From: Asterella californica
Lineage: Eukaryota > Streptophyta > Marchantiopsida > Marchantiales > Aytoniaceae
Direction of reading: 5' to 3'
DNA: 64,000 nucleotides
Assembly: GCA_036924285.1 (NCBI GenBank)
Contig: JAYKYS010000015.1
Location: forward strand, 9,672,001 to 9,736,000
Positions 33,545 to 44,274 of the stretch are shown here, piece after piece. Numbering within the stretch: position 1 is the stretch's first letter; every line of letters begins with the position of its first letter. A program made the translations under genes and the position numbers. The notes beneath the pieces are model-generated. The model had not been told where the DNA came from and did not search any database. It was given only the letters and a program-made list of their open reading frames with translations.

Positions 33545-34038
33545 CACCGTCCAGCCATCTGGATCTATGGTCGGAAAGCTAAGGCATGCAGTTACAATGC
33601 TTCTGCTTGTTAAGAACTGCTCAATTGTTGTGCTATTTTTGTTTGTTGTTACGGTTTTTATTACACAATAACACCAGAAGGTTCCATATTGTTGTTCGCA
33701 GTACCAGAGTTCGCTTCAAACCGAATTTCGTGATATCTGAGCAGCAACTTGTTACGTCTCACCTGGCTTTCACCACGCTTGAGGATACAAGGAATCAGAT
33801 CATTCTTGTAAGTGCTTTTGGTAGCCTCTTCTTTGAAACGATACAAAAATCAGATTCTTATGTCATTGAGCGATATTTAGTGTTTCCATGCACCTACTGG
33901 AAATCTTCCCACGGCTTTATGGGGGTTGGAAGTGGTAGAGCTGATCACAACTTCTACACCATCTCACTAAAGATAAAAGCTGAACAATCTCACTAATCAT
34001 AACAGCTGAACAGAAATGGTACATAATGTGCAGAGAAA
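33545..34038 (+). promoter_or_regulatory. Promoter, non-coding exon 1 and leader intron of the NB-ARC gene
   Basis: The first exon ends at 33807 with the donor ATTCTT|GTAAGT. The acceptor GTGCAG at 34031-34033 precedes AGAAAATGG, giving a 226-bp leader intron. The exon and upstream part are duplicated at 23,630-23,949 with the donor conserved. That conservation supports the splice call. Confidence 0.6.
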
Positions 34039-35117
34039 ATGGCGTTAGCTGAAGTTCAGGCATTCTTCGGAATTCTCTCAACGGTTAATGAGATTGTGGT
34101 GAGTACCAGTAATGCATACTACAGAGCATGTAATGACCTCCAAGCTTTCCCTCATAAGGTGGCGGATCTGAATCTCAGGCAGAAGGATTGGGAAGGTTTG
34201 CTTCAAACTCACAGTCTGCCCCTTGAGGATCCTGTGGTCGGCCGACTGAAACAAGCGAACGAGATGCTGGTAGAAGAGCTGGCGAGTTTTGAGAAGTGTC
34301 AGAAGGCCAATTGTTGCTTAAGGTTCTACAAAAAGGTAACGTTTCCAAGCGGGATGATTGCCAACTTGGATGATGTTAGCAGGGCGTTTGACGGTATTCT
34401 ACAAGGCATGAAAGAGAAAAAGGAAGCAGAGGATTTGTTGAGAGAGGCAGCAAACAAGAGACTCGCACCTTTCTCCTTCTTGATGGATGATAAATACGTG
34501 CCCATCATGGAGACTGTGAACGATATCCAAGCAGCTTTGTCTTTGGAGTCTCCGAGCGGTACAGCAGTCCTCCTGCACGGGGAGTCTGGGCGAGGAAAGT
34601 CGACGATGGCCAAGTATCTGGCACTGAAATTCCAAGAGGAACTGAAACAAGGGACCGGGAAATTTCCCGGAGGCATTTTCTTCTTGGCGTGCGAGAAGTC
34701 AACAAACACACTTTTGCTCATGGCAAAACTTTGGGAAGATCTTGGTTTTGGCTGCCAAAGATCTTATCCAGTGAATCCCGATATGCCTCTGCTCAAACAA
34801 GAATCGGACCATGAGCAGATGGAGAGCCAAAATTTCGATAATCTCCCCAGAAGAGTCATGGCTGAACTCCAAATGCGAGACTCCCGGACAATGCTGCAGA
34901 TAATCATAGACAATGTTTCCAAGCAAGACAGGTGTTGAATGATATGAGGATTCCATTGAAACATATCAAGTACTTGGTGACGTCGCAGAAGCCGTATCTG
35001 AGGAACGTGACTACAAGGATAAGGCTCGCAAAACCAAGCATGGATGAGGCGCGCCAAATTTTACGAAAGCATAGTGGAACCTGGACTGAACACACGCCGC
35101 TTACTCCACAGGTTCAG
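34039..35117 (+). pseudogene. NB-ARC gene, exon 2: N-terminal helical domain and nucleotide-binding core
   Basis: ATG at 34039 in good context (AAAATGGCG). Residues 1 to ~150 are a helical, coiled-coil-type N-terminus (AEVQAFFGILSTVNEI, then two more helices). The P-loop GESGRGKS is at about residues 181-188. The kinase-2 strand LQIIIDN is near residue 288. A premature TGA at 34936 follows, but the adjacent frame continues at once with RNBS-B-like KYLVTSQ and LAKPSMDEARQIL. So one base is missing (or two added) near 34,925-34,935. The exon ends at 35117 with the donor TTCAG|GTACGT in phase 0. NB-ARC proteins are ATP-switch immune receptors of the plant cytosol. It is annotated as disrupted because of the frameshift; a sequencing error is possible. 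Confidence 0.8.
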
Positions 35118-35174
35118 GTACGTCCAACCATCAGATGAGCTTGTGCACGTTCATTTTTGAAATTGACTAACTGC

Positions 35175-38159
35175 TTTAGAACAAGGCCAACTAGCGGTTA
35201 GTTATGACTCTCTTTGAGTTAAGTTTCCGGAAGGGCTCCATTTGAATTATAGTCTTTGACCATGTCGGTCATACCCCGACAAGCGTCATCGGACTGTACT
35301 TTACGAATGACTACATATTCATAAACATTCACACAACAGGAGAGTTTAAACCCTACACCTTTCGCTTAAGGTTCTGGAACTCAACCATCTCTGCTAGCGA
35401 TAATCGACAGACTGAGAGAGATATCTTTCAACCTTTTACTCGGAAAATAAGAGTCAATAGGAACCGTACAAACACGCTGATAAGCGGAGTTCCGAACAGG
35501 ACAGTAAAAAGACAACTAAAAGAAAACCCAACCGAATGAGTAGAGCAAGAAGACCAGACCGGAAGAAGAGACCAGGGGAGAGAACTAGTGTGTTTCTAGC
35601 AACTGCCACTTATGAGGAAGTGCCTCTTCGATAAGCTTAATAGCATTCTGAATTCTACTACCCTTTGGGGAGTTTTCAGAGTTTTTTAAGATGGCTGTCA
35701 GCCTATCATTGGGATCCCTTAGCGAGATCCAGTAGATCCAGTAGACTCTCTTTTTTCTGAAACAACAGGTTGCATCTAGATGTCCAGATGTAGCGCCAGC
35801 CCATGCAGATAGTGTATCTGATGGCAAGGGGGTCAGGGGTGTTCCCTTTGAGTGCAAAGGAGAATTTCTGGTGGTGACGAAAAGTTCCCTAGATGCAGTT
35901 TTGCCGCCGGTGGATTTTCCTCAGCAGTGTGGTCCAGAATGTTGACTATTTCTGGCATTGAGCTAGGATGTGGGATAGCGTGTTGGTGGCTGATTTACAG
36001 AATACACACAGCCCATCTCCTAGACCTACGATGGCCGTTCGGTTGTTCGTGTACAGACCATTTTGCGTAATACGCCATAGGAATATAGCGTCGCGGTTAT
36101 GCATTCCTTTGGCCTAGACTCCTAGGACTATGATGGCCGTTCGATTGCTCGTGTACAGACCATTTTGCATAATACGTCATAGGAATATAGCGTCGCAGTT
36201 ATGCATTCCTTCGGCCTAGACTACTTGCCAGAGAGAACTGACATTTTCCTGAGGGTCAAGATTTCTGCCAAATTTGGTTAAATCTCATCTCGGATTCTTG
36301 TTGTATGGTGATCATGCGGTCTGAATATACCTCTTTTACAGGTCGTGTGGAATTCCTGATGGGAATGTTGACCCTTCTCCAGCCTTGAGTATCCATTTAG
36401 ACTTCTTCCCGTTGGACCTTGGGAAGACAGAATACCTTCCAGAATTTGAGTTTCCTCCATGCTTGCCTGAAGAAGGTCCTTCAGCCTTTGCTATTCACGC
36501 TAAGGAGGTGCGTGCGGGAAGAGCTCACTGTGAAGGATCTTAGGTTAGCGTGGTGGAGCAACTTCTCCATGACTTGATGATCATGCGTATGATTCCGGAG
36601 TGGAGACAAGGGATTTGTCTTTGTGTGAGCAGGATTTCCGCCAGAGATAGACTGGATCTTCTCTTCGGCTGGAGGTCCAAGAGCATGGCTTCCAGCAACG
36701 TTCTCCAAAGTTGAGTGGCCTTCCTGTCCAGCAATCTGGCAGCGTGTTTGCTTTGAAGAGCTTCCGAGAAGGTAGTGGAGTTCTTTAGGCCTAGGCCTCC
36801 CATCTCCTCCGGCCTGGTTATCCATTTTGAAACAATTAGAGGAGATTTTGGATTTCCTTCTTCGGTCGTGCTCATAAGAAATTCCGATAAATACTCTCTA
36901 GTTTTTTGGCTGAAGCTCGAGGAAGAAAGCATGCTGAGAGTAAATATACCGCTGAGGGTTGTATCACATGCTTCAGTAGAGCACTCTAACCTCGAAGGGT
37001 AACATGGTTGAGGAGTATGCGACCAGTTCGCGTGTAATGACCTCCATGTACCATCTCCACGTCTTTTCTTCCATCAGATTTTGCCCTATCCTCACGCCGA
37101 GCCAGCGTGTGTGATATTCTGGGCCTATGATCTTGCAGCCTGGGCTAAGTAACCAAACCGGTGGGTCGAATGCTATTCCCATTGGTATAACTTGTGATTT
37201 TGACAGATTTAACTTGGCACTGTTGTAAAGTCGCCGTTAACGTGTATCGAGGTAGAAGCTCCTTGGGTTAGACCTCGCACCAAATTCGGGAATTCACTTC
37301 CCAAGCCCAGACGCTCCATCGTCTGCCAGAGGAAGCCATGGTCGAGACGGTGGAAGGCTTTCCCGAAGTCCAGTTTGTAAAACAATCAGGATTTCCGAAC
37401 GCTCTTAAGTCCGTCGTTTGAAAGTTCAACTGCAAGATGTTGGAAAAAACCGATAGATCTTTCACGAAGTCATTTTGTTGGTGCGGCGTGATGCTTGGTA
37501 GGAGAATTACCAGCCGGAGAGCTACAATCTTGGCTATGATCTTATAGTGAAGTGTCAAGAGAGCAATTGATCTCGAATCAGACAATGCGGAAGGCTGATC
37601 CTTCTAAGGTAAGAGCTTGATAACCCCTTCTAAGAAGGAAGGCGAGAGTTGAATTATGACCTCTGTGAATTCCGCCTCTAGTATCGGCCAGAGGCGGCGC
37701 ATTGACTCGGCTGTGAGGTCGTCCATGCCCGGTGCTTTCCCAGAGGGTAGTGCCTAACGACTTCTTCGATCTCAGCCTTGGAAGAAAAATTTTCGAGAAA
37801 AGCTCGAGGAGAGAGTTTTGGCTGTATTCTCTCGAGAATAGTCTCTCTTTCTGCAGAAGCTGCCATTGTTTCCTTCTCCTTAAAGTACATCTGCGCATAA
37901 AATGATTGAATTTCACTCATCATTTCCTTGTGATCCGTGATACTGCCTTTCTCCGTAGTGAATAGGGACTTATTTCTACACCTAGCTGAAAAAAGTACCG
38001 GGTTGGGGGGTCACCTTCTTTCAGGAAGTTCATACCAGACCAAGTCCTCAGCCTCCGGTCCCTGATTTCCTCCCCTTCGCTAATTAGTGCCCTTAGTGAA
38101 GTTGTTTCTCGCGTGACTCGATCAGCGATCCGGTTGACTTTTAGAACAAGGCCAACTAG
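35175..38159 (-). mobile_element. 5'-truncated L1-like LINE with 20-bp target duplication
   Basis: The element body is about 35,195-38,139. It is flanked by identical 20-bp repeats TTTAGAACAAGGCCAACTAG at 35175-35194 and 38140-38159. Reading the minus strand from 38,139: the end of the endonuclease-RT linker (GDPPTRYFF), FYAQMYFKEKE, the RT core (SIALLTLHYKIIAKIVALRL, then LDFGKAFHRLDHGFLW) and the thumb (HTRWLGVRIGQNLMEE). Then come the C-terminal GGLGLKNSTTFSEALQSKHA and a zf-RVT-like zinc finger with a duplicated segment. Several frame changes and stops are present. The 5' end is cut inside the linker, as is usual in target-primed reverse transcription. No clear poly(A) is seen. Confidence 0.85.
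36018..36222. repeat. ~101-bp tandem duplication inside the LINE
   Basis: CGATGGCCGTTCGGTTGTTC ... ATGCATTCCTTTGGCCTAGA is repeated once in tandem with a few differences. It doubles part of the zf-RVT-like region. Confidence 0.85.
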
Positions 38160-39968
38160 AAGTTATCTTTGGCCCAAGTTCTCGGAAAACGCTTCGGGAT
38201 CTTTACTATGCAATTTGGGAAAGCAGGATTAAGAACCGTACCCCAGAGGTACCACTAGAGGCCGCATCCGGTTAGTAAAAGGAAACCAAGGACAAAAAGT
38301 AGACACGAAGTGCAGTCCAAGAGTGAAGATCATGCAGATATGATTGTTTGCGAGTTAACTCTCTCAGATGTCTCAACCTTAAGGGTAAAGCTTTTTCGAT
38401 ATGAGTGATAGCGGCCTGAAGTCTGGAGCCCTTGCGAGTGTGCTCCACGTTATTCAGGGCAGCTGTCATTCTGTGTCGAGCTTCCCTTAGGGGGAGCCAG
38501 TATGCAGTAGCGTAGATTTCTTTTTGAAATACAAGAATTACACCTACCTACCCATATGTGTCTCCATGCTAAGCAAATAGAGTAACGGATTGCTACGCAC
38601 TGCGGGCTGTTTCCTCTAAGGACCACAGAATGTCATGTGGTGATGTGAAGTTGCCAGCGTGAAGCCTAGAAGCCGTGCATGTGTTCTGTAATTTCTTTGA
38701 AACGTGGGCCAGAATGCTATGGACTTTTGGCAGATGACCAGGAGATGTGTAAGGTTTTCTGTGGCCAGTTTACAGAATACACATAACTCGTCTTCTATCC
38801 CCGTTAGCTCCGCGTGACTATTGGTAAATAATCCATCTTGGATTATTCTCCACATAAATATGGAGTCGCGGTTGTGGAATATGAAATCCGTCCACATAAT
38901 ATTTGGAGATCTTCCATATTCCAGGATTTTTCCCAGATGTCGTTCGAGCGAATCATCATTTCGCAGTTCAGTGCAGTCACTCGATCTGAGTATATCTTTT
39001 CGATCGGGCGAGAAAATTCCCGTATGGGTTATTACCCCATTTCCACCTCTGGGTTCCAGAGATTGTCCTGTCCTTAAGGCCGAGTGATGACTTGATGCCT
39101 CCCAGTATCTAGACCCTTCAGAGTCCCCCGGGAGAAGCCCTTCTAGCCTGTGACGTTCAACCCATAGTGGGGTAAGAAACTTTAAGAGCCTAGAAGACCC
39201 GGATGGTAGCCTTCTCCTCCGGCTTCCCCTGATCTCTGTTTACTGAGCATAGGCGAACGAACTCGGCTAAGGACGGGTGATCCGGTATTGTGACTTGAGC
39301 TGGATCTCATTGTAGCGTGAGTTTGCTTCTTCGCCAGGAGTTGACAATCATCTCGTGACAAAGTGGCGACAGTGGATCTGTCTTCGGGTGAGGAGGATCT
39401 CAGGTAGCACTCAGACGGGATCCCCTCTTGACCTTGTGGTCCTTAAGTAGGTAGTCCCTTTTGTCCAGGTAACTGGCAGCATGCTTGCTCTGTCCACCGG
39501 GGCTTTTTGGCCTGGATATCCATTTCCATGCCACTAATGGCATTTTGGATTTACCCTCCTCTGTGGGAACCTCACAGGAAGTTCCGATATACGTTCTCTA
39601 GCTTCTTAGCTGAGGTTCGGGAGAGTGGACATACATAGAAGAGATAGAAAGCAACAGGTTGCAATTGGATCTTGTGCTTCAGAAGTACTACCTTGGCACC
39701 GGAAGGAAGAAGTGCGGAAGAATAAGCTGCTAACCGAGGCGTGATAGAGTCCATGTATCTCCAAACACGTTCCTCCGTGACGTTTTGCCCGATCCTCACT
39801 CCCAGCCAGCGTGTATGATCGTTGAGGCCGAAGTATGGTGCATCCAGAATTCCTCAGCCAACCTGGTGGATCGAAGGGGGTGCCCATGGGGACAGCAAGA
39901 AAAATAGCAAAAGAATTTGTAGTTGACAAGAGTAAGAGAGAGAGAGAGTAAATATACCATGCGCACAT
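38160..39968 (-). mobile_element. Second 5'-truncated LINE copy, same family and strand
   Basis: From about 39,968 the minus strand encodes a thumb segment (RIGQNVTEERVWRYMDSITP), decayed C-terminal sequence, and a zf-RVT-like region at 38,616-38,897. That region has IFHNRDSIFMWRIIQDGLFT, CVFCKLATENLTHLLVICQK. The 3' part near 38,270-38,470 resembles the end of the neighbouring copy. It is more strongly truncated than its neighbour. No target duplication was identified. Confidence 0.75.
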
Positions 39969-39970
39969 AT

Positions 39971-40039
39971 ATAAGTGACCTACACGATGGAGCTGCAGAG
40001 CTGCTCTATTTAGAAGTGACCTACACGATGGAGCTGTCT
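39971..40039. repeat. Tandem repeat, ~41-bp spacing
   Basis: AAGTGACCTACACGATGGAG occurs twice, just upstream of the intron's acceptor side. Confidence 0.85.
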
Positions 40040-40216
40040 TAGAGTCTATTTTTCTATTTCAAGATGAGAAATGTATATTGAAATGTCTGATGCAAAACGT
40101 TCATATCTTGAAGCACTTGCAACGTGTGATATATATATGTATATACACTTTTTGGATCGATAATTGAGAAGAAAGAATAGTATTTTCATCTGTGGTGATT
40201 ATTTGTTTTAATTCAG

Positions 40217-40990
40217 ATTGAAGTGGATGAACTGATCAAGCAAGCGGACTTCAATACTTTGGTGTTAGCCAATTTGGGAGTGATCATCGAGAGTCAAGCT
40301 TTAGACTCGTATTCGGAGCTAGAACTCGGAAAGCTGAGAGAACTGAAGGAGGGGCTGTACTTCTTGCTCAATCACATGGACGAAGACACGCACCTGGATG
40401 CAACTATATTCTCAGGGACCTACAAGCAGACGATTGCTGCTTCGATGACCTTGATTGTTGATAACATACTTTCCGAAGAGGCTCGGACGATGGTTTATCT
40501 GATGGTCATGTGTGAAGATCTCACAGTGAATGAAGTCATCGTAAAAGTCTGGTTTCATCGGATTTATGGTAAATCGAAAGGAGGAAGCATCAAGTATTCT
40601 TCAGCGCTTAATCAGTTGAAGACACAAACAGTCATCGTCTCCGAATCCGAAGATGCATCTTGGAGACAAGAGCCCTTGATGAGGTGGTCTATCCACGAAC
40701 TGCGCCGGCAATTCATCCGAGAGAAGAAAAAAGAAGCTCTAGAAGAAATAATGGAGAAGTTAATGGAAGGGCATTCTGAAGAGGATGATGATGATGATTT
40801 GATTGCTGCTCTTTGCCTCCTTTATGGAGATGCAACTTGTCGCAGCAAAGTCCAATCGGCATCCAAGTTGCAAGTTCATGAGAATTTCCAAAAAGATGGT
40901 TATGAACGGTTCATCAAGTCATTTGGCTTGTTGCTTCATCCAACAGCTAAGGACGAATCGCAAAAATTATCACACAAATCAGCCAAAGAG
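40217..40990 (+). pseudogene. NB-ARC gene, exon 3: ARC2/winged-helix-like region
   Basis: Begins after TTTTAATTCAG in phase 0 and ends at 40990 with AAAGAG|GTATGC. It contains DLTVNEVIVKVWFHRIYG and SALNQLKTQTVI, as in the winged-helix part of NB-ARC proteins. RWSIHELRRQF sits where the MHD motif is expected (IHE replacing MHD). An acidic run (EEDDDDD) follows. The phase-0 donor does not match the obvious acceptor at 41182, which would leave a phase-2 exon. An in-frame alternative acceptor is CAACAG at 41208. The open frame itself is intact. Confidence 0.75.
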
Positions 40991-41208
40991 GTATGCTGCT
41001 TCTTTTAGCTTTTACACCAAGGATATTGTGTTCAATCAAGAAAATATAGTTTCTTCTAGAGTATTACTGCTAACCGTTTGCATTCACTTGCGAGATAACA
41101 TTGTATTGATAAGGCGCTCAGGAATACATGCATGTAGGTTTAGAATAAACTTACTATCTAATCACTGCAAATTTCATTTCAGAACTGAAACGTGAACTTA
41201 TGCAACAG

Positions 41209-44200
41209 GTCATGCTATGTGCACTCAAATATGGGAAGTTGGAAGATGAGGCCATCTCACGGCTCTTGCTATCGCCAGAGGTTGATCTGGCTACCTGCTA
41301 TGCACTCCAATCATGTTCGACGAAATCTAGCTTGTTACCCAAAGTTGTGAGGATTCTTGCAACAAAAATTGCCTCACACTTACTTGTCGATATCAACTCA
41401 AATACAAGCGAAAAGCTCAGCATGTATTTACAAGCCCTTCGTAGATTCGGCCATGATCAGACCTTGGAGATAGTGCCTAATCTGCCTGAAACATTGTGCA
41501 GTCTGCTCCAACAATCACAAGATGTAAAGATATCCACAAACCTCTTGCGCGTCTTGGAATCGCTAACTTGGCATTCGAACAAGTATACTAGGAGGATTGC
41601 ATCGATCCCAGATCTACTAGAAACTCTTGTTAGATTTTTGGATAAGGTTAGATACCCAGATCTCTTTAAGCTCTCTATCGGAAATATATACGCATTGGTT
41701 AGCCATCCGCGAGATGACCAGATCAGAGTCAATTTAGGAGCCATTCCAAATTCTCTGCAGAATTTGATAGATTTGTTACCATTTAGTATATTAGCAGCCC
41801 GTACTTTAACTTACTTGTCCGATACGCCTTCTATTGTGGAGAAAATTGCATCAACTCCTGCAAATTTGAGGTCTCTGTTGCAACTTTTGGGAGATGATCA
41901 CAGTTTCGTGCTAGTAAGTTGCGTGCTTTTTGTCTTTGAAAAGCTTTTATCGACGAGATCCGGCAGAAAGTCCGTCTGCGCGTGTCCTGAAGCACTGGAG
42001 CGGCTTGTTGAGCTCATCAACGAAGATACCTTCAAGAAGGACCATGATCGCTCATTGCGGTCATGGGCTTTTTCATTGTCGCGTGGAGTGGCGGTTGCGG
42101 TCCGTCTTATCACAAATTGCGGTAAGGAGTTTGAATCATTCTTATCAGCAGGACTGGGGAGGTACATGACACTTCTGGCGGACGGAGTCATTGCAACAAT
42201 TCAAATTGGGGCGGTACAAGCACTAGAGTACCTTGCTTCTGAGTCTGCGATTTGCACGACCTTAAGGCAATTATACCCAGAAGTAGGTGCTCAACTGCTC
42301 AAATTGATGGATGAAGATGCGGACGTGGTTCCTTTCAATTGCTTGACTGATGCATTTCACACTATTATTGTCAAACGACCGGAGCATGGAGACTGGAACT
42401 GTGTGAATAAGGCCATCATACGGTATGCTACTCTCTTGGAGGTTGGAAAGTTGCAGGAAGGAGCAGCACGAGCTTTGAGCAAGCTCAGTTTGAAGCTGGA
42501 AACTTGCAAGCTATTGGACTCATCAACCGTCCAAAAGCTCGTAGGTCTGGTTAGAGAAGGAACATCCTCCTCAACAATAGAGCATGTGACCTACACACTC
42601 CAGAGCATATGGATCAAAAGAAAAGTTATGAGCTATACAGATGTGCTCATTTCGGAGGCTTTGAAGAGGTACGTTGCTCTCTTGGAAGATGGAGTAGAAC
42701 AGAATTTGCAATCAGAATCAGCTCGAGCACTTGGAATGTTTGGTTATTTGACTCCACATCGTGAGTTGATAATTAAATATCCAGGTGCATTGCAAAAGCT
42801 TTCTGGAATTATCAGAGTCAACGAGAATCCTTCTATTCTATCCAACGTGGCATGTGCTCTAGAGAGCATCACAGCCCGAGGAACAGATCTACAAGGTCTA
42901 GTAGGTAGCTTCTTCTCAACAGCGCTGGAAAGATATGTTTCACTCCTCGTTGACGGGGTGAAAGAGGAACTGCAAGAAGGAGCTGTTAGAGCTCTAGGAA
43001 AGCTCGCTTTCAATGGAACTATCCGCAAGCTTTTTTGCTGCATCCCGAATGCGATACAATGTTTACTGGGGCGTTTGGAAAGAAGTTTCGTTGATAAATC
43101 TCGGACCTTGGAGGATTTAGCCATAGCTATCGACAAACTCTTGATCTCAGGAAAAGAGCTCGAGGAAACAAGGAGGTCTACAATTTTGTCACAAATTGCG
43201 GAACGGTACATTGATCTTCTTGGTGATGAAGATCAGCATGCAGTGCAAGTACAAGCTTTAGAAGCGCTGACGGCACTTTGCAAAACCGATGATGGTCGGA
43301 GATGTGTTTTTACGCTACCAGGGGCTGTAGATCGCGTTGTTGGCCTCTTGGACCTAAACATACATGCGATTAATCATGCAATCCTGCACACATTTGCCGA
43401 ATTTATTATTGTTTCCACTGTTGGAGGGACGAACTTGGCAGACGAACCTATGGTTACTTTCTTACTTGATGCTACAGAACGCCTCATCAAGCTTGTAACG
43501 CAGCTAGACGGAGCAGAATGGATCCTCACTGAACGGATATTAGTTGCACTAACTCCACTTGCTCTATACCCAACCATTAGCAAAGTAATATTTTCTCATC
43601 TCGAAGTACAGGTTCTACTTAACAAACTCTTAGAAGAAGACGGAACTCCACCCACTATCTTCGTCTACGCTGCAGCGATTGCATGGACTATCAACCTTAG
43701 AAGATCAGATCTGGATGAAAGGATCACGGCGGAATTTCTTACCAAAGTTTTGGCGAGTTACTCCTCTCTACAGTCAAATGTGAACGATGTCCACTCGACC
43801 CAGTCACATAAGCAGGAGGCAGCAAGAGTACTTGATGAGCTTACTTCCAAACCAGCTATCTCCGACCAAGACAAGATTTCTCCCCTGATTGTGGCCTGGC
43901 GCGTTGTAGGACATCTAGAGGAGATATATCTAGAGAAGCACCGGTCTGATAGTTCTTATCTGTACCACTATTCTATTATCTTACTCGTGATAACTACTTC
44001 GAATATGACTGTAGATTATCCTGATCTTGAATCAGGTGATCAGTCAACTACAACATGGCAGGTCAGGTTGATGTCGGAAGCTATGAAGATATATGTCTCA
44101 TTGCTTGATTACGAGTATAGTTACATCACTGATAGCGAGCGAAGTGAAGCATGTGAAGCCATAGCCTTGCAGCTTAATCCGAGATCAGAACATAGTCCAT

Positions 44201-44274
44201 TACTGTCAGAATGTTCATCAATCGAAGAAAAACTTCTTGCAACATTTGATTGGTGGAAGAAGCTTCGATCTTAG
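41209..44274 (+). CDS. NB-ARC gene, exon 4: long armadillo/HEAT-like repeat domain
   Basis: About 1,020 codons without interruption. It is made of degenerate ~42-60 residue helical repeats. The repeats share patterns such as ALKRYVALLEDGVEQNLQSE, SARALGMFGYL and ALERYVSLLVDGVKEELQEG, AVRALGKLAF. These A-x-R-A-L-G-x-L-A-type helices and leucine periodicity are typical of armadillo folds, which form protein-binding superhelices. In angiosperm receptors this place is usually taken by leucine-rich repeats. The exon opens at 41209 if the CAACAG acceptor is used, or at 41183 if not. It closes with a TAG at 44272-44274 in this frame. The TPR exon overlaps its end in another frame, so either the protein stops here or a frameshift separates them. 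Confidence 0.75.
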   Translation, partial: VMLCALKYGKLEDEAISRLLLSPEVDLATCYALQSCSTKSSLLPKVVRILATKIASHLLVDINSNTSEKLSMYLQALRRFGHDQTLEIVPNLPETLCSLLQQSQDVKISTNLLRVLESLTWHSNKYTRRIASIPDLLETLVRFLDKVRYPDLFKLSIGNIYALVSHPRDDQIRVNLGAIPNSLQNLIDLLPFSILAARTLTYLSDTPSIVEKIASTPANLRSLLQLLGDDHSFVLVSCVLFVFEKLLSTRSGRKSVCACPEALERLVELINEDTFKKDHDRSLRSWAFSLSRGVAVAVRLITNCGKEFESFLSAGLGRYMTLLADGVIATIQIGAVQALEYLASESAICTTLRQLYPEVGAQLLKLMDEDADVVPFNCLTDAFHTIIVKRPEHGDWNCVNKAIIRYATLLEVGKLQEGAARALSKLSLKLETCKLLDSSTVQKLVGLVREGTSSSTIEHVTYTLQSIWIKRKVMSYTDVLISEALKRYVALLEDGVEQNLQSESARALGMFGYLTPHRELIIKYPGALQKLSGIIRVNENPSILSNVACALESITARGTDLQGLVGSFFSTALERYVSLLVDGVKEELQEGAVRALGKLAFNGTIRKLFCCIPNAIQCLLGRLERSFVDKSRTLEDLAIAIDKLLISGKELEETRRSTILSQIAERYIDLLGDEDQHAVQVQALEALTALCKTDDGRRCVFTLPGAVDRVVGLLDLNIHAINHAILHTFAEFIIVSTVGGTNLADEPMVTFLLDATERLIKLVTQLDGAEWILTERILVALTPLALYPTISKVIFSHLEVQVLLNKLLEEDGTPPTIFVYAAAIAWTINLRRSDLDERITAEFLTKVLASYSSLQSNVNDVHSTQSHKQEAARVLDELTSKPAISDQDKISPLIVAWRVVGHLEEIYLEKHRSDSSYLYHYSIILLVITTSNMTVDYPDLESGDQSTTTWQVRLMSEAMKIYVSLLDYEYSYITDSERSEACEAIALQLNPRSEHSPLLSECSSIEEKLLATFDWWKKLRS

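Larger units (their letters stand above)
35118..40216 (+). other. 5.1-kb intron of the NB-ARC gene filled with LINE sequence
   Basis: Donor GTACGT at 35118 and acceptor TTTTAATTCAG at 40216, both phase 0, joining NB-ARC halves. Nearly all of it is two minus-strand LINE copies. Confidence 0.8.
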
